A stretch of DNA of 17,368 bases from Oscillospiraceae bacterium. Lineage in GTDB: Bacteria > Bacillota > Clostridia > Oscillospirales > Oscillospiraceae. The stretch spans positions 1-17,368 of the forward strand of contig JAHHRW010000021.1 in the NCBI GenBank assembly GCA_020025575.1, read 5' to 3'. Below, piece by piece: positions 1 to 6,834 of this stretch. The position numbers and the translations under genes are program-made. How positions within the stretch are numbered: the stretch's first letter is position 1; every line of letters begins with the position of its first letter. The notes below the pieces were generated by a model, which worked only from the letters and a program-made list of their open reading frames with translations, did no database searches and was not told the origin of the DNA.

Positions 1-899
1 GTGAGTTGGGGCACCAGACTGAAGTCCACCAGAAGATAGCCGTCCGGGCGGTAACCGATGAGATCCTCAATGTGATCGAACAGCCCTTCCATGCCCTCTT
101 CGCCGCAGTTGTTCAGACCGTAGGCAGCGTTTAGCTTGGCATCATATCCGCCGGAAGTGACAAAATATGTATCTCTCGGGATACTTAAAAGACCGACTTT
201 GTTCTCCGAACCGCTCAGATACATGAGCATCATGGTGTCGGTTCGGGTTCCACCCTCGTCCACGCCGCACAGCAAAATGGTGGCGGTATCCCGCTTTCGG
301 CTGCCGATGGCGGTATCGGCCTTGGGCGGGCGGCAAATCATATGGAACAATCCAAACAGCCCTGCCACCAAAATCACAAGAATCAGCAGTCCCGTGGTAC
401 AGCCGCAGCCCCTTTTGCTCCGTTTCTTGTTTTGTGGGGGCTTTGGCGCATATTGTGTGGGAATGGACTCGTCCGTGTTGTTGTTTTTTTGTTTTTTGCG
501 GACGGCTTTTTGACTCATTGAGTCCTGTCGGGGGCTGCGGTTGGGCTTTACGGGTTCGCGGGATGCCTGCTTTTTGAAATCGGCATTGTACGCCGGAATG
601 CTGGGGCCTGCCTGGGCAGGTGCCGCAGGGCAAACCTGCCGTCCGCCATAGCCATTGGCAAAATTCTGCACATTGGCGCCGTAGTTGTTGGAATAGTTCT
701 GATAGAGCATGGGCTCATCGTCGTCGTCCAGATCGTCAAAATGGCCGGAATCAAAATCATCCGGGTCAAAGTCGCCTGAATTCGTGGCACCATATTGGGG
801 GTTATATTGGGTATCATCTTCCGACGATACCAGAAGATCATCTACCTGTCGCAGCAGATTATCTAAATCATCATTTTCGTTCTGATAAGGATTCCTCAT
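1..899 (-). CDS. LytR-CpsA-Psr (LCP) family cell-wall glycopolymer ligase, 3' end outside window
   Basis: LCP enzymes transfer lipid-linked anionic glycopolymers onto peptidoglycan at the outer face of the membrane. The 299 codons visible read through the window edge. Residues 1-165 form a long, low-complexity cytoplasmic segment: acidic at 43-63 (runs of Asp), Asn/Tyr/Gly-rich at 66-87, basic at 130-163. A single membrane helix spans about 168-187, preceded by KKRSKRG. The LCP catalytic domain begins near 206 (TILLCGVDEGG) and shows the family signatures RTDTMML (219-225) and SIPRDTYF (239-246) with Arg/Asp used for pyrophosphate and Mg binding, followed by K255 and N257. ATG at 899 has AAAGGAG seven bases upstream, and a sigma-A promoter lies behind it. 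The rest of the domain lies off the left edge. The family call is firm; the glycopolymer substrate cannot be read from sequence. Confidence 0.9.
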   Translation of the reverse strand, partial: MRNPYQNENDDLDNLLRQVDDLLVSSEDDTQYNPQYGATNSGDFDPDDFDSGHFDDLDDDDEPMLYQNYSNNYGANVQNFANGYGGRQVCPAAPAQAGPSIPAYNADFKKQASREPVKPNRSPRQDSMSQKAVRKKQKNNNTDESIPTQYAPKPPQNKKRSKRGCGCTTGLLILVILVAGLFGLFHMICRPPKADTAIGSRKRDTATILLCGVDEGGTRTDTMMLMYLSGSENKVGLLSIPRDTYFVTSGGYDAKLNAAYGLNNCGEEGMEGLFDHIEDLIGYRPDGYLLVDFSLVPQL

Positions 900-921
900 G
901 CACAACACTCCTTTAAGGAAT

Positions 922-950
922 ATTTTATCGTATTATCCGGACTATGTAAA
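922..950 (-). promoter_or_regulatory. sigma-A promoter for the LCP gene
   Basis: Read on the minus strand: -35 TTTACA (950-945), 17-base spacer, -10 TAAAAT (927-922). It lies 23 bases before the ATG at 899 and faces away from the plus-strand promoter at 1002-1030, making a divergent promoter pair. Confidence 0.75.
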
Positions 951-1001
951 GACGGTTTCATCTTAATTTATCATAATTTTACGGAAAGAATACCACAAAA
1001 A

Positions 1002-1030
1002 TTGCTTTTTTGGATTGGCTGTGCTACAAT
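1002..1030 (+). promoter_or_regulatory. sigma-A promoter with extended -10 for the Gx transporter-mrnC-rqcH unit
   Basis: -35 TTGCTT (1002-1007), 17-base spacer, extended -10 TGC-TACAAT (1022-1030). Transcription would start near 1037. This excludes the upstream in-frame TTG at 1015 as a start codon and supports the GTG at 1063. Confidence 0.75.
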
Positions 1031-1047
1031 ATATCTACTTTTATTAT

Positions 1048-1055
1048 GGGAGAGG
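1048..1055 (+). promoter_or_regulatory. ribosome binding site that fixes the GTG start at 1063
   Basis: GGGAGAGG, seven bases before GTG 1063. No equally good site precedes any other in-frame start, so it decides the N-terminus of the Gx transporter-like protein. Confidence 0.65.
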
Positions 1056-1062
1056 TTGGCCT

Positions 1063-1587
1063 GTGGGAGATTCCGGAGCAAAAAATGGTGGATTCCGTAT
1101 CAAAACCAAAGAACTGACGCAAATGGCGCTGCTCACTGCCATTGCGCTGACCATTTTCATGGTGGAGGCGCAGATCCCGGGGCTGGTTCCCATTCCCGGA
1201 ATCAAGCTGGGACTGAGCAATATCGTTACCGTGTATGCGGTGTTTGTTTTGGGCCCAAAGAAAGCGGCCACCATTCTGTTTTGCAGAGTGTTTCTGGGTG
1301 CGGTGTTCTCCGGACAGATGAGTACGATTCTCTATTCCGGTGCCGGCGGGGCGCTGTCCATTTTGGTGACCATCCTTTCCAGAAAATTCTTGACGAAAAA
1401 ACAGATTTGGATTGCAGGCGTTCTGGGAGCCATTGCCCACTCCATCGGGCAGATGGGGGTGGCCGTAGGCGTGACTCTGACACCGGGCCTGCTTGTATAT
1501 CTTCCGGTGATGATTTTTATTGGTATTTTCACAGGGGCATTTACCGGCCTGTGTGCACAATTCCTGACGGAAAGGTTGAAAAGATAA
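1063..1587 (+). CDS. Gx transporter family / heptaprenyl diphosphate synthase component I-like membrane protein
   Basis: This 174-residue, very hydrophobic protein matches the family annotated as heptaprenyl diphosphate synthase component I or Gx transporter (Pfam Hpre_diP_synt_I). From about residue 20 it shows the typical opening (KELTQMALLTAIALTIFMVEAQIP split over two segments), then PGIKLGLSNIVTVYAVFVLGPKKA, then further Gly-rich helices ending TGLCAQFLTERLKR; I count five to six membrane segments. The fold resembles small S-component-type transporters, and the enzymatic name is historical: substrate and function are unproven. The start is chosen as GTG 1063, which has GGGAGAGG at 1048-1055 with 7-base spacing; an in-frame TTG at 1015 lies inside the promoter. 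The stop codon overlaps the mrnC start (TAATG), indicating translational coupling. Confidence 0.8.
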   Translation: MGDSGAKNGGFRIKTKELTQMALLTAIALTIFMVEAQIPGLVPIPGIKLGLSNIVTVYAVFVLGPKKAATILFCRVFLGAVFSGQMSTILYSGAGGALSILVTILSRKFLTKKQIWIAGVLGAIAHSIGQMGVAVGVTLTPGLLVYLPVMIFIGIFTGAFTGLCAQFLTERLKR

Positions 1588-2000
1588 TGGAAAACTACTT
1601 CCAAATGCATATGGAGAAAAATCAAATTGATGCCATCTCCAATCTGGGACTTGCCCATATCGGTGACGGGGTGTTTGAACTGCTGTGCCGGTCTTGGCTG
1701 TGTGGTCACGGCGGTCTGACGGTGGGACGGCTCCACTCGGAGACCATCAAACTGGTAAAAGCCACCGCTCAGGCAAAATTTGCCGACGCCATGCGTCCGC
1801 ACCTGAATGAAGAGGAGCTGGCCCTGTACCGCCGGGGCAAAAACAGCCATGTTCATGCGGTGCCAAAATCCTGCACTCCGGCAGAATATGCCAAGGCAAC
1901 GGGGGTGGAGGCCATGTTCGGCGGTCTATATCTGGCCGGAAAAACAGAGCGGATCAACGAGATTTTTGTCACAGTCATGGAGGAGCTTTATGGCGTTTGA
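1587..2000 (+). CDS. mrnC: Mini-ribonuclease III
   Basis: Mini-III is the Firmicute RNase III-like dimer that trims the 23S rRNA ends and lacks a double-stranded RNA-binding domain. The 137-residue protein consists only of the RNase III catalytic fold. The catalytic signature is seen as LGLAHIGDGVFELLCR at about residues 20-35 (acidic Asp in IGD), and the second acidic signature as TGVEAMFGGLYLAG near residues 110-123, with Glu placed as in the family. A basic stretch (YRRGKNSHVHAVPKS) lies between them. ATG 1587 overlaps the stop codon of the preceding gene, and the last 11 bases overlap rqcH. The placement beside rqcH joins two ribosome-related functions. Length and motifs agree with the family (about 130-145 residues). 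Confidence 0.92.
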   Translation: MENYFQMHMEKNQIDAISNLGLAHIGDGVFELLCRSWLCGHGGLTVGRLHSETIKLVKATAQAKFADAMRPHLNEEELALYRRGKNSHVHAVPKSCTPAEYAKATGVEAMFGGLYLAGKTERINEIFVTVMEELYGV

Positions 2001-3741
2001 TGCTTTTTTCTTGTCGGCAGTGCTGGATGAGATTCGCACCCAGGCCACAGGTGCCCGGGTGGAAAAAATTCATCAGCCCAGCCGGGATACGGTTATTTTG
2101 CTTTTGCGGTGCGACGGCGGCCGGCAGAAGCTGCTGCTGGCTGCCAATCCGGCGGCCCCCCGTCTTCATCTGACCACCGCAAATCCGGAAAACCCCGATC
2201 AGCCCCCCATGTTCTGTATGCTGCTGCGCAAGCACCTTTCCGGCAGCCGTTTGGCTAGTGTGGAGCAGCCGCCCATGGAGCGCTGCGCCGTATTTACCTT
2301 TGACTGCACCGACGAAATGGGCTATCCCGTGCAGAAACGTCTGGTGGCAGAGCTGATGGGCAGAACCTGCAATATCTATCTGCTTGGCCCGGACGGTCGG
2401 ATCATCGACTGCCTGCGCAGAGTCGGTCTGGACGAATCCAGCAAGCGTCAGGCACTTCCGGGGCTATACTATCAAGACCCAGACCCCATTGAGAAACAGA
2501 ACCCCAGAGATCTGGATGCATCCGGGTTTCAGGCGTTGCTTTCCTGCCCCGGAGCGGACAAGCTCAGTGACCGCTTGATGGACACCTTGGGCGGCCTGTC
2601 CCCTCTTGTCTGTCGGGAAGCCGCCATTTTCGCCGCAGGTGACATGGATGCACGGCTGGAAAATATGGATAAGGGGACGGCTGCCGAGAAATTGGCGCTG
2701 TTTTTTGGGGAACACCTGAACCACCCTAAGCCCTATTTCTATGCGACCTCAGACGGAACTCCCAAGCAGTTTGCCTTCTGCCCCATTACACAATACGGTA
2801 TGTGCCGCGAAGCCGAGAGTTTTACGGCTCTGCTGGATAGCTTCTATATCACCAGAGATCGCAATGATGCCATGCGGCAAAAGAGCCAGAGCGTGCGAAA
2901 GACCGTGTCCAACCTCTGCCAGAGGCTCAAGCGGAAAATGGCAATTCAGGAAAAAGAACTGGCTGCCACCTATGACCGGGAACGGCTGCGCCAGCTGGGC
3001 GACATCGTTACCGCCAACATTCACTCCATTCAAAGGGGACAAAAGGTGCTGCAGGCGGAGGATTTTTACGATGAGGACATGAAAATCATCGATATCCCCC
3101 TGTCCGAAGTCCTGTCCCCCCAGCAAAATGCGGCGAAATTCTATAAAGACTACACCCGCATGAAAAATGCCGAGCGGGAGCTGAAACACCAGCTGGAAAT
3201 CGGCACGGGAGAGCTGGCGTATCTGGAAAGCGTTCTGGAGGAATTGAGCCGTGCCGACAGCGAGCAGGCTTTGGAAGAAATCCGCCAGGAGCTGCAGGCC
3301 GGCGGCTATCTGCGTAAGGACAACAGCAAAAAGCGCATCAAGCAGAGTAAACTGCAGCCCATTCGCTTTGAGTCTACCGATGGAATCGGCATCTATGTGG
3401 GGCGGAATAACCGACAGAACGATGAATTGACCTTCAAACTGGCACGAAAGGACGATATCTGGCTCCATGCCCAGAAAGTCCACGGCAGCCATGTGATCAT
3501 TGCCGCCAACGGCCGGGAGGTTCCCGACGATACCATCACCCAGGCAGCGCAGCTAGCAGCTTACCACTCCGAGGCGGCCCAGGGACAGAATGTGGCGGTG
3601 GATGTGACCCCTGTAAAGCAGGTGAAAAAGCCCAGCGGCGCAAAACCGGGTATGGTTGTGTACTATACTTACCGCACGGTATATGTGAATCCCAAGCCCG
3701 GTATTGACGAAAACCAACAACAAACCGAAAAAAATTGTTGA
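1990..3741 (+). CDS. rqcH: Rqc2/NEMF homolog RqcH (NFACT protein; formerly fibronectin-binding protein A family)
   Basis: RqcH binds the stalled 50S-peptidyl-tRNA complex and recruits tRNA-Ala to add C-terminal alanine tails that mark nascent chains for proteolysis. The 583-residue product has the full NFACT layout: NFACT-N from residue 1 (MAFDAFFLSAVLDEI), a helix-hairpin-helix region around 180-240, a long charged coiled coil at roughly 290-435, and NFACT-R at about 457-560 with KDDIWLHAQKVHGSHVII (487-504). The motif reported as D97/R98 in the Bacillus protein reads E97-R98 here (PPMERCAVF). ATG 1990 is preceded by GGAGGAG and overlaps the end of mrnC by 11 bases; a longer in-frame extension upstream is just the mrnC shadow. 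The stop codon lies within the -35 box of the rpmH promoter. Confidence 0.93.
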   Translation: MAFDAFFLSAVLDEIRTQATGARVEKIHQPSRDTVILLLRCDGGRQKLLLAANPAAPRLHLTTANPENPDQPPMFCMLLRKHLSGSRLASVEQPPMERCAVFTFDCTDEMGYPVQKRLVAELMGRTCNIYLLGPDGRIIDCLRRVGLDESSKRQALPGLYYQDPDPIEKQNPRDLDASGFQALLSCPGADKLSDRLMDTLGGLSPLVCREAAIFAAGDMDARLENMDKGTAAEKLALFFGEHLNHPKPYFYATSDGTPKQFAFCPITQYGMCREAESFTALLDSFYITRDRNDAMRQKSQSVRKTVSNLCQRLKRKMAIQEKELAATYDRERLRQLGDIVTANIHSIQRGQKVLQAEDFYDEDMKIIDIPLSEVLSPQQNAAKFYKDYTRMKNAERELKHQLEIGTGELAYLESVLEELSRADSEQALEEIRQELQAGGYLRKDNSKKRIKQSKLQPIRFESTDGIGIYVGRNNRQNDELTFKLARKDDIWLHAQKVHGSHVIIAANGREVPDDTITQAAQLAAYHSEAAQGQNVAVDVTPVKQVKKPSGAKPGMVVYYTYRTVYVNPKPGIDENQQQTEKNC

Positions 3742-3766
3742 CCTATAGTTTCTTTTCGGTTATAAT
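3738..3766 (+). promoter_or_regulatory. strong sigma-A promoter for rpmH-rnpA-yidD-yidC-jag
   Basis: -35 TTGACC (3738-3743), 17-base spacer, consensus -10 TATAAT (3761-3766). The -35 contains the rqcH stop codon (3739-3741), so there is no terminator between rqcH and this promoter and read-through from rqcH is likely. The start would be near 3773, giving a leader of about 90 bases. Confidence 0.85.
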
Positions 3767-3862
3767 ACCCTAGCATGACCATGGAGTCGTGTATCAAATG
3801 GATTTGCTACAGCTGTAATCGAGCTGATGAGCATTGTAATTTAATGTAGGAGGTGTATCCGA

Positions 3863-3997
3863 ATGAAGCGTACCTACCAGCCCAGCCGCCGTCACCGTTC
3901 CAAGGTTCACGGTTTCCGCCAGAGAATGGCTACTTCCAACGGCCGTAAGGTTCTGGCCCGCCGTCGTGCTAAGGGCCGTAAGGTCCTGTCTGCCTGA
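3863..3997 (+). CDS. rpmH: 50S ribosomal protein L34
   Basis: L34 is a small, highly basic protein of the large ribosomal subunit that binds 23S rRNA. The 44-residue sequence begins MKRTYQPSRRHRSKVHGFRQ and ends GRKVLARRRAKGRKVLSA, which is the canonical sequence at canonical length. TAGGAGGTG lies 8 bases before the ATG. It heads the conserved rpmH-rnpA-yidD-yidC-jag block and has a strong dedicated promoter at 3738-3766. It was too short for a routine ORF threshold, but its identity is certain. Confidence 0.98.
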   Translation: MKRTYQPSRRHRSKVHGFRQRMATSNGRKVLARRRAKGRKVLSA

Positions 3998-4060
3998 TTT
4001 AGGGTGTGAGCGTTTCGTCGGCTAACCATAGACGCCGCTTTACGCTTTTCAGGAGCAAGT

Positions 4061-4089
4061 GCGGGGCGAATGAATACCATTCGCCCCGC
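4061..4089 (+). other. perfect 12-bp hairpin between rpmH and rnpA
   Basis: Left arm GCGGGGCGAATG (4061-4072), loop AATAC, right arm CATTCGCCCCGC (4078-4089): 12 of 12 pairs, GC-rich. No T-tract follows, so it is not a standard intrinsic terminator. In this position it could be an mRNA processing or stability element that separates the high-output rpmH message from the lower-output rnpA part, or a partial attenuator. The arms show that the upstream in-frame ATG at 4070 lies in the hairpin and is not the rnpA start. Confidence 0.7.
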
Positions 4090-4132
4090 TCCCTGTTTAT
4101 TGGGGAAAGAATCTGTTAGGGAGGGAATTTCG

Positions 4133-4477
4133 ATGCAATATTCTAAATCCCTAAAACTGAATCACATTTTCCGCAGACTCTACCGGACCCAGGGCCATGC
4201 CAATCACCTTTTGGTGATGTATGCCCGCCCCAACCGGATGGGTGTGAACCGGATCGGTGTGACTGTCAGTAAAAAACTAGGAAAAGCTGTCGTTCGGAAT
4301 CGGGTTCGTCGCCGCTTGCGGGAGGTTTATCGGCTCAGTGAGAGTCGTTTCCTGCCCGGATGGGACATCGTTGTGGTGGCCCGCAGCCGAGCCGTGAATG
4401 CAAGCTTTCAAGACCTTAGGAGGGCATATCTGGCCCTTGCCAAAAAATCCGGACTGCTCCGGGGGGAAGAACCATGA
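4133..4477 (+). CDS. rnpA: ribonuclease P protein component
   Basis: This protein binds the RNase P RNA and helps it process the 5' ends of precursor tRNAs. The 114-residue product starts MQYSKSLKLNHIFRRLY and carries the diagnostic RNR motif in KKLGKAVVRNRVRRRLRE (about 46-63), followed by DIVVVARSRAV, as in the family. Usual family length is 110-120. ATG 4133 was preferred to the in-frame ATG at 4070 because AGGGAGGG stands directly upstream of it and the intervening stretch is occupied by the 4061-4089 hairpin. Its stop overlaps the yidD start (ATGA). Confidence 0.95.
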   Translation: MQYSKSLKLNHIFRRLYRTQGHANHLLVMYARPNRMGVNRIGVTVSKKLGKAVVRNRVRRRLREVYRLSESRFLPGWDIVVVARSRAVNASFQDLRRAYLALAKKSGLLRGEEP

Positions 4478-4686
4478 AACGCGTGTTACTGGCTCTGATC
4501 CGATTCTACCGGACAAGTATCTCTCCGTACACCCCGCCCACCTGCCGTTTTACACCGACCTGCTCTGCTTATGCAATGGAGGCCATTGAAAAATACGGCG
4601 CAGCAAAAGGCGGGTGGCTGACGCTAAAGCGTCTGCTTCGGTGCCAACCGTTTTACAAGGGGGACTACTATGACCCTGTCCCCTAG
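4474..4686 (+). CDS. yidD: membrane protein insertion efficiency factor YidD
   Basis: YidD is a small, membrane-associated protein that improves insertion by YidC/Sec. The 70-residue protein shows the full family signature: RFYRTSISPYTPPTCRFTPT (10-29), CSAYAMEAIEKYGAAKGGWL, KRLLRCQPF, and the terminal YDPVP. The conserved cysteines at 24, 30 and 57 are present; the usual CHPF reads CQPF. The N-terminal amphipathic helix (KRVLLALIRFY) is present. The ATG overlaps the rnpA stop by 4 bases. Start, length and context agree with the family. Confidence 0.96.
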   Translation: MKRVLLALIRFYRTSISPYTPPTCRFTPTCSAYAMEAIEKYGAAKGGWLTLKRLLRCQPFYKGDYYDPVP

Positions 4687-4713
4687 CTGCTACACCATTA
4701 GGAGGAAAGCTAC

Positions 4714-5955
4714 ATGTTTTTAGCATTTAAGTTATCAGACTTGATTACCATTCCCTTTGGCTACATGCTGGAGTGGATGTACAACCTGACCAACAGCTAT
4801 GGCTTGGCCCTTATTTTGTTCGCCATTCTGGTTCAGGTGGTTATGACGCCCATTACGGCCAAGAGCAAAAAGAGCATGATGAAGATGTCCCGTCTGCAGC
4901 CCAGACTGCAGGACATCCAGAAACGCTACGCAGATGACCAGGTCAAGCAGAGCCAGGCAATGCAGGCCCTTTATAAGGAAGAGGGCGTCAGCATGACCGG
5001 CGGCTGCCTGTGGGGTTTCGTTCCCATGCTGATCCTGATTCCCCTGTATGCCGTCGTCCGTCAGCCCATCACCTATATGCTGCATGAAACGGTAGAAGTT
5101 TCTCAGCAGATCATTGCCACCATGAGCAAGGCAGCCCCGGAGCTGTTTACCGGTAACGCCTTTTACCATGAAATGATCGCTGCCCAGCATATCCCTGAAT
5201 TTCTGGAAGAGCTGAAGGCAGCAGGCATCGCTCTGAACGAGAGCACCATGGCCGGTATCAACTTCTCTTTCCTGGGCATTGATATGGGCATTGTTCCTCA
5301 GTTCAACATCTTTGCATGGAGCGCATTTAGCTGGGCAAATATCGGCGCATTCCTGATCCCCGTTCTGTCTGCTGCCAGCCAGGTGCTGACCATGTACATC
5401 TCCACCAAGATGAACAATTCCGTTGTGACCAACGAAAAGGGTGTGCAGGACGAGGAAACCGCCAATAACTCCCAGATGGCCCAGACCAACAAGACCATGA
5501 TGTATATGATGCCCCTGATGAGCTTGTGGATCGGTTTCACCGTTCCCACCGCATTGAGCCTGTACTGGCTGGTTGGCGGTGTGGTTCGTACCGCCCAGGA
5601 TGTGATGCTGACCAAGAAGTACCGCACCATCTATGACGCAGAGGATGCCATCCGTTTGCAGAAAGCAATGGAGCAGGATCGCATCGAGGCGGAAAAGGAG
5701 CGCATCCGCGCTGAGCGCCGTGCAGCAAACCCGGACGGCATCACCACCAACACCAGCAAGAAAAAGCTGCAGAAAGAGCAGCAGGCTAAAGAGGCCGCAG
5801 CCAAGGCTGCAGCTGCCAAGGAATACGCCGCAAAGAAGGGCGAGGTCGTGGACGATGACGATGTCATCGATGTAATGTCCGGAATTGTCGAGCGTCCCTA
5901 CTGCAAGGGCCGCGCCTATGACCCCAATCGTTATAACGGCAATGTGGAGGAATAA
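4714..5955 (+). CDS. yidC: YidC/Oxa1 family membrane protein insertase
   Basis: YidC inserts and folds membrane proteins alone or with SecYEG. The 413-residue Gram-positive-type protein lacks the large proteobacterial periplasmic domain. I see no lipoprotein signal peptide: it starts MFLAFKLSDLITIPFGYMLE, and the first conserved helix is SYGLALILFAILVQVVMTPI (29-48). The cytoplasmic helical hairpin follows (49-93, Lys/Gln-rich), then GCLWGFVPMLILIPLY (93-108), an extended loop at 125-195, and further helices at roughly 205-225, 260-285 and 285-305. The C-terminal tail (about 310-413) is a charged, Ala/Lys/Glu-rich probable coiled coil. At the position of the groove arginine of studied Gram-positive YidC this protein has Q41. 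AGGAGG precedes the ATG. Confidence 0.94.
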   Translation: MFLAFKLSDLITIPFGYMLEWMYNLTNSYGLALILFAILVQVVMTPITAKSKKSMMKMSRLQPRLQDIQKRYADDQVKQSQAMQALYKEEGVSMTGGCLWGFVPMLILIPLYAVVRQPITYMLHETVEVSQQIIATMSKAAPELFTGNAFYHEMIAAQHIPEFLEELKAAGIALNESTMAGINFSFLGIDMGIVPQFNIFAWSAFSWANIGAFLIPVLSAASQVLTMYISTKMNNSVVTNEKGVQDEETANNSQMAQTNKTMMYMMPLMSLWIGFTVPTALSLYWLVGGVVRTAQDVMLTKKYRTIYDAEDAIRLQKAMEQDRIEAEKERIRAERRAANPDGITTNTSKKKLQKEQQAKEAAAKAAAAKEYAAKKGEVVDDDDVIDVMSGIVERPYCKGRAYDPNRYNGNVEE

Positions 5956-5958
5956 ACC

Positions 5959-6828
5959 ATGGAAAAGAGTATCATTACCACTGGTAAAACCATCGATATC
6001 GCCATTGAATCCGCCCTGCAGCAGCTGGGCATGGATCGTGACAGTGTCAGCGTCACCGTATTAGAGCAGGCAAAAGCAGGCTTTTTGGGCATCGGCAGAA
6101 CCGATGCCAAGGTTCAGGTGACATATGAGGCCCCGGATGAGAAGCCTGCGGCACCCAGAGTTGCCCTGTCTTCTGCATCTCGTTCCAAGCCCAAGCAGCC
6201 TAAAATCGAAAAGAAGCCCGAGCCTAAAGCTGAGGCTCCCAAGGTTGAGAAGAAGCCTGAGCCTAAGGTTGAGGCTCCCAAGGTTGAGAAGAAGCCTGAG
6301 CCCAAGGCTGAGGCACCCAAGCAAGAGAAAGCAGCTGAACCCAAGGTTCAGCGTACTTATGCACCCGCCGCTGCCGGCAGCAATGAGGAGAAGATTGAAA
6401 GTTTCCTGAAGGGCCTGCTGGAGAACATGGGTTCTCAGGCGGTTCCTCATGCATGGCAAGAGGGCGAGGGCAACTATTGTGTTGACCTGACCGGCGAGGA
6501 TCTGGGTTACCTGATCGGCCGCCGTGGTGAGACTCTGGATGCCATTCAGCATCTGGCAAATTACTCTGTCAACCACAACCTGGACGGTCATGTCCGCATC
6601 AATGTGGATGCAGAGGATTACCGCCTGAAGCGTGAGGAGTCTCTGGGCCGCTATGCCCACAAGAAGGCACAGCAGGTTCTGAAGAACCGCCGCCGCACCA
6701 CGCTGGAGCCGATGAATGCCTATGAGCGTCATGTGATCCATGCATCCTTGCAGGATATGGACAACATCACCACCCACTCCACCGGCAGTGAACCCAACCG
6801 CCGTGTGGTCATTGAGTACGTGCGCTAA
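5959..6828 (+). CDS. jag: RNA-binding protein Jag (KhpB, SpoIIIJ-associated)
   Basis: Jag/KhpB is a cytoplasmic RNA-binding protein encoded beside yidC and linked in other Firmicutes to cell division and elongation control. The 289-residue product has three parts. Jag-N is at 1-56 (SIITTGKTIDIAIESALQQL; AGFLGIG at 40-46). A Pro/Lys/Glu linker at 82-131 is built from 13-residue repeats. Then comes a KH domain with the GxxG loop (YLIGRRGETLDAIQHL) and a C-terminal R3H domain (YERHVIHASL, with TGSEPNRRVVIEYVR at the end). A site GGAGGA inside the last yidC codons serves the ATG, 3 bases after the yidC stop, so the two genes are co-translated. A strong terminator follows. Confidence 0.95.
   Translation: MEKSIITTGKTIDIAIESALQQLGMDRDSVSVTVLEQAKAGFLGIGRTDAKVQVTYEAPDEKPAAPRVALSSASRSKPKQPKIEKKPEPKAEAPKVEKKPEPKVEAPKVEKKPEPKAEAPKQEKAAEPKVQRTYAPAAAGSNEEKIESFLKGLLENMGSQAVPHAWQEGEGNYCVDLTGEDLGYLIGRRGETLDAIQHLANYSVNHNLDGHVRINVDAEDYRLKREESLGRYAHKKAQQVLKNRRRTTLEPMNAYERHVIHASLQDMDNITTHSTGSEPNRRVVIEYVR
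6202..6351 (+). repeat. tandem 39-bp repeats encoding the Jag linker
   Basis: Three full 39-base units (6202-6240, 6241-6279, 6280-6318) and one diverged partial unit (from 6319) each encode a version of K-V-E-K-K-P-E-P-K-A-E-A-P. They remain in frame, so copy number changes alter only the linker length between Jag-N and KH/R3H. The units differ mainly at third positions and by Ala/Val exchange, consistent with duplication followed by drift. Confidence 0.9.
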
Positions 6829-6834
6829 AGAATT

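Noticed and set aside
136..916. Plus-strand and alternate minus-strand small ORFs over the LCP gene
   Set aside because: All overlap the LCP frame, which has recognisable domain motifs, a promoter and a ribosome binding site.
1002..2000. 332-codon frame appearing to fuse a novel N-terminus to MrnC
   Set aside because: The first 195 codons are the out-of-frame reading of the membrane-protein gene; MrnC begins at ATG 1587 with coupling to the upstream stop.
3767..3862. Riboswitch or DnaA boxes in the rpmH leader
   Set aside because: Only a short CAGCT/AGCTG hairpin and the palindrome TACAGCTGTA are visible; no TTATCCACA-like boxes and no known aptamer core.
4070..4132. Upstream ATG extension of rnpA
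   Set aside because: It lies in the 4061-4089 hairpin, and the ribosome binding site just before ATG 4133 fits better; the extra residues are not part of RnpA.
6202..6351. Short direct repeats resembling an array
   Set aside because: Units are adjacent without spacers and in frame within jag, so this is a protein linker repeat, not CRISPR.
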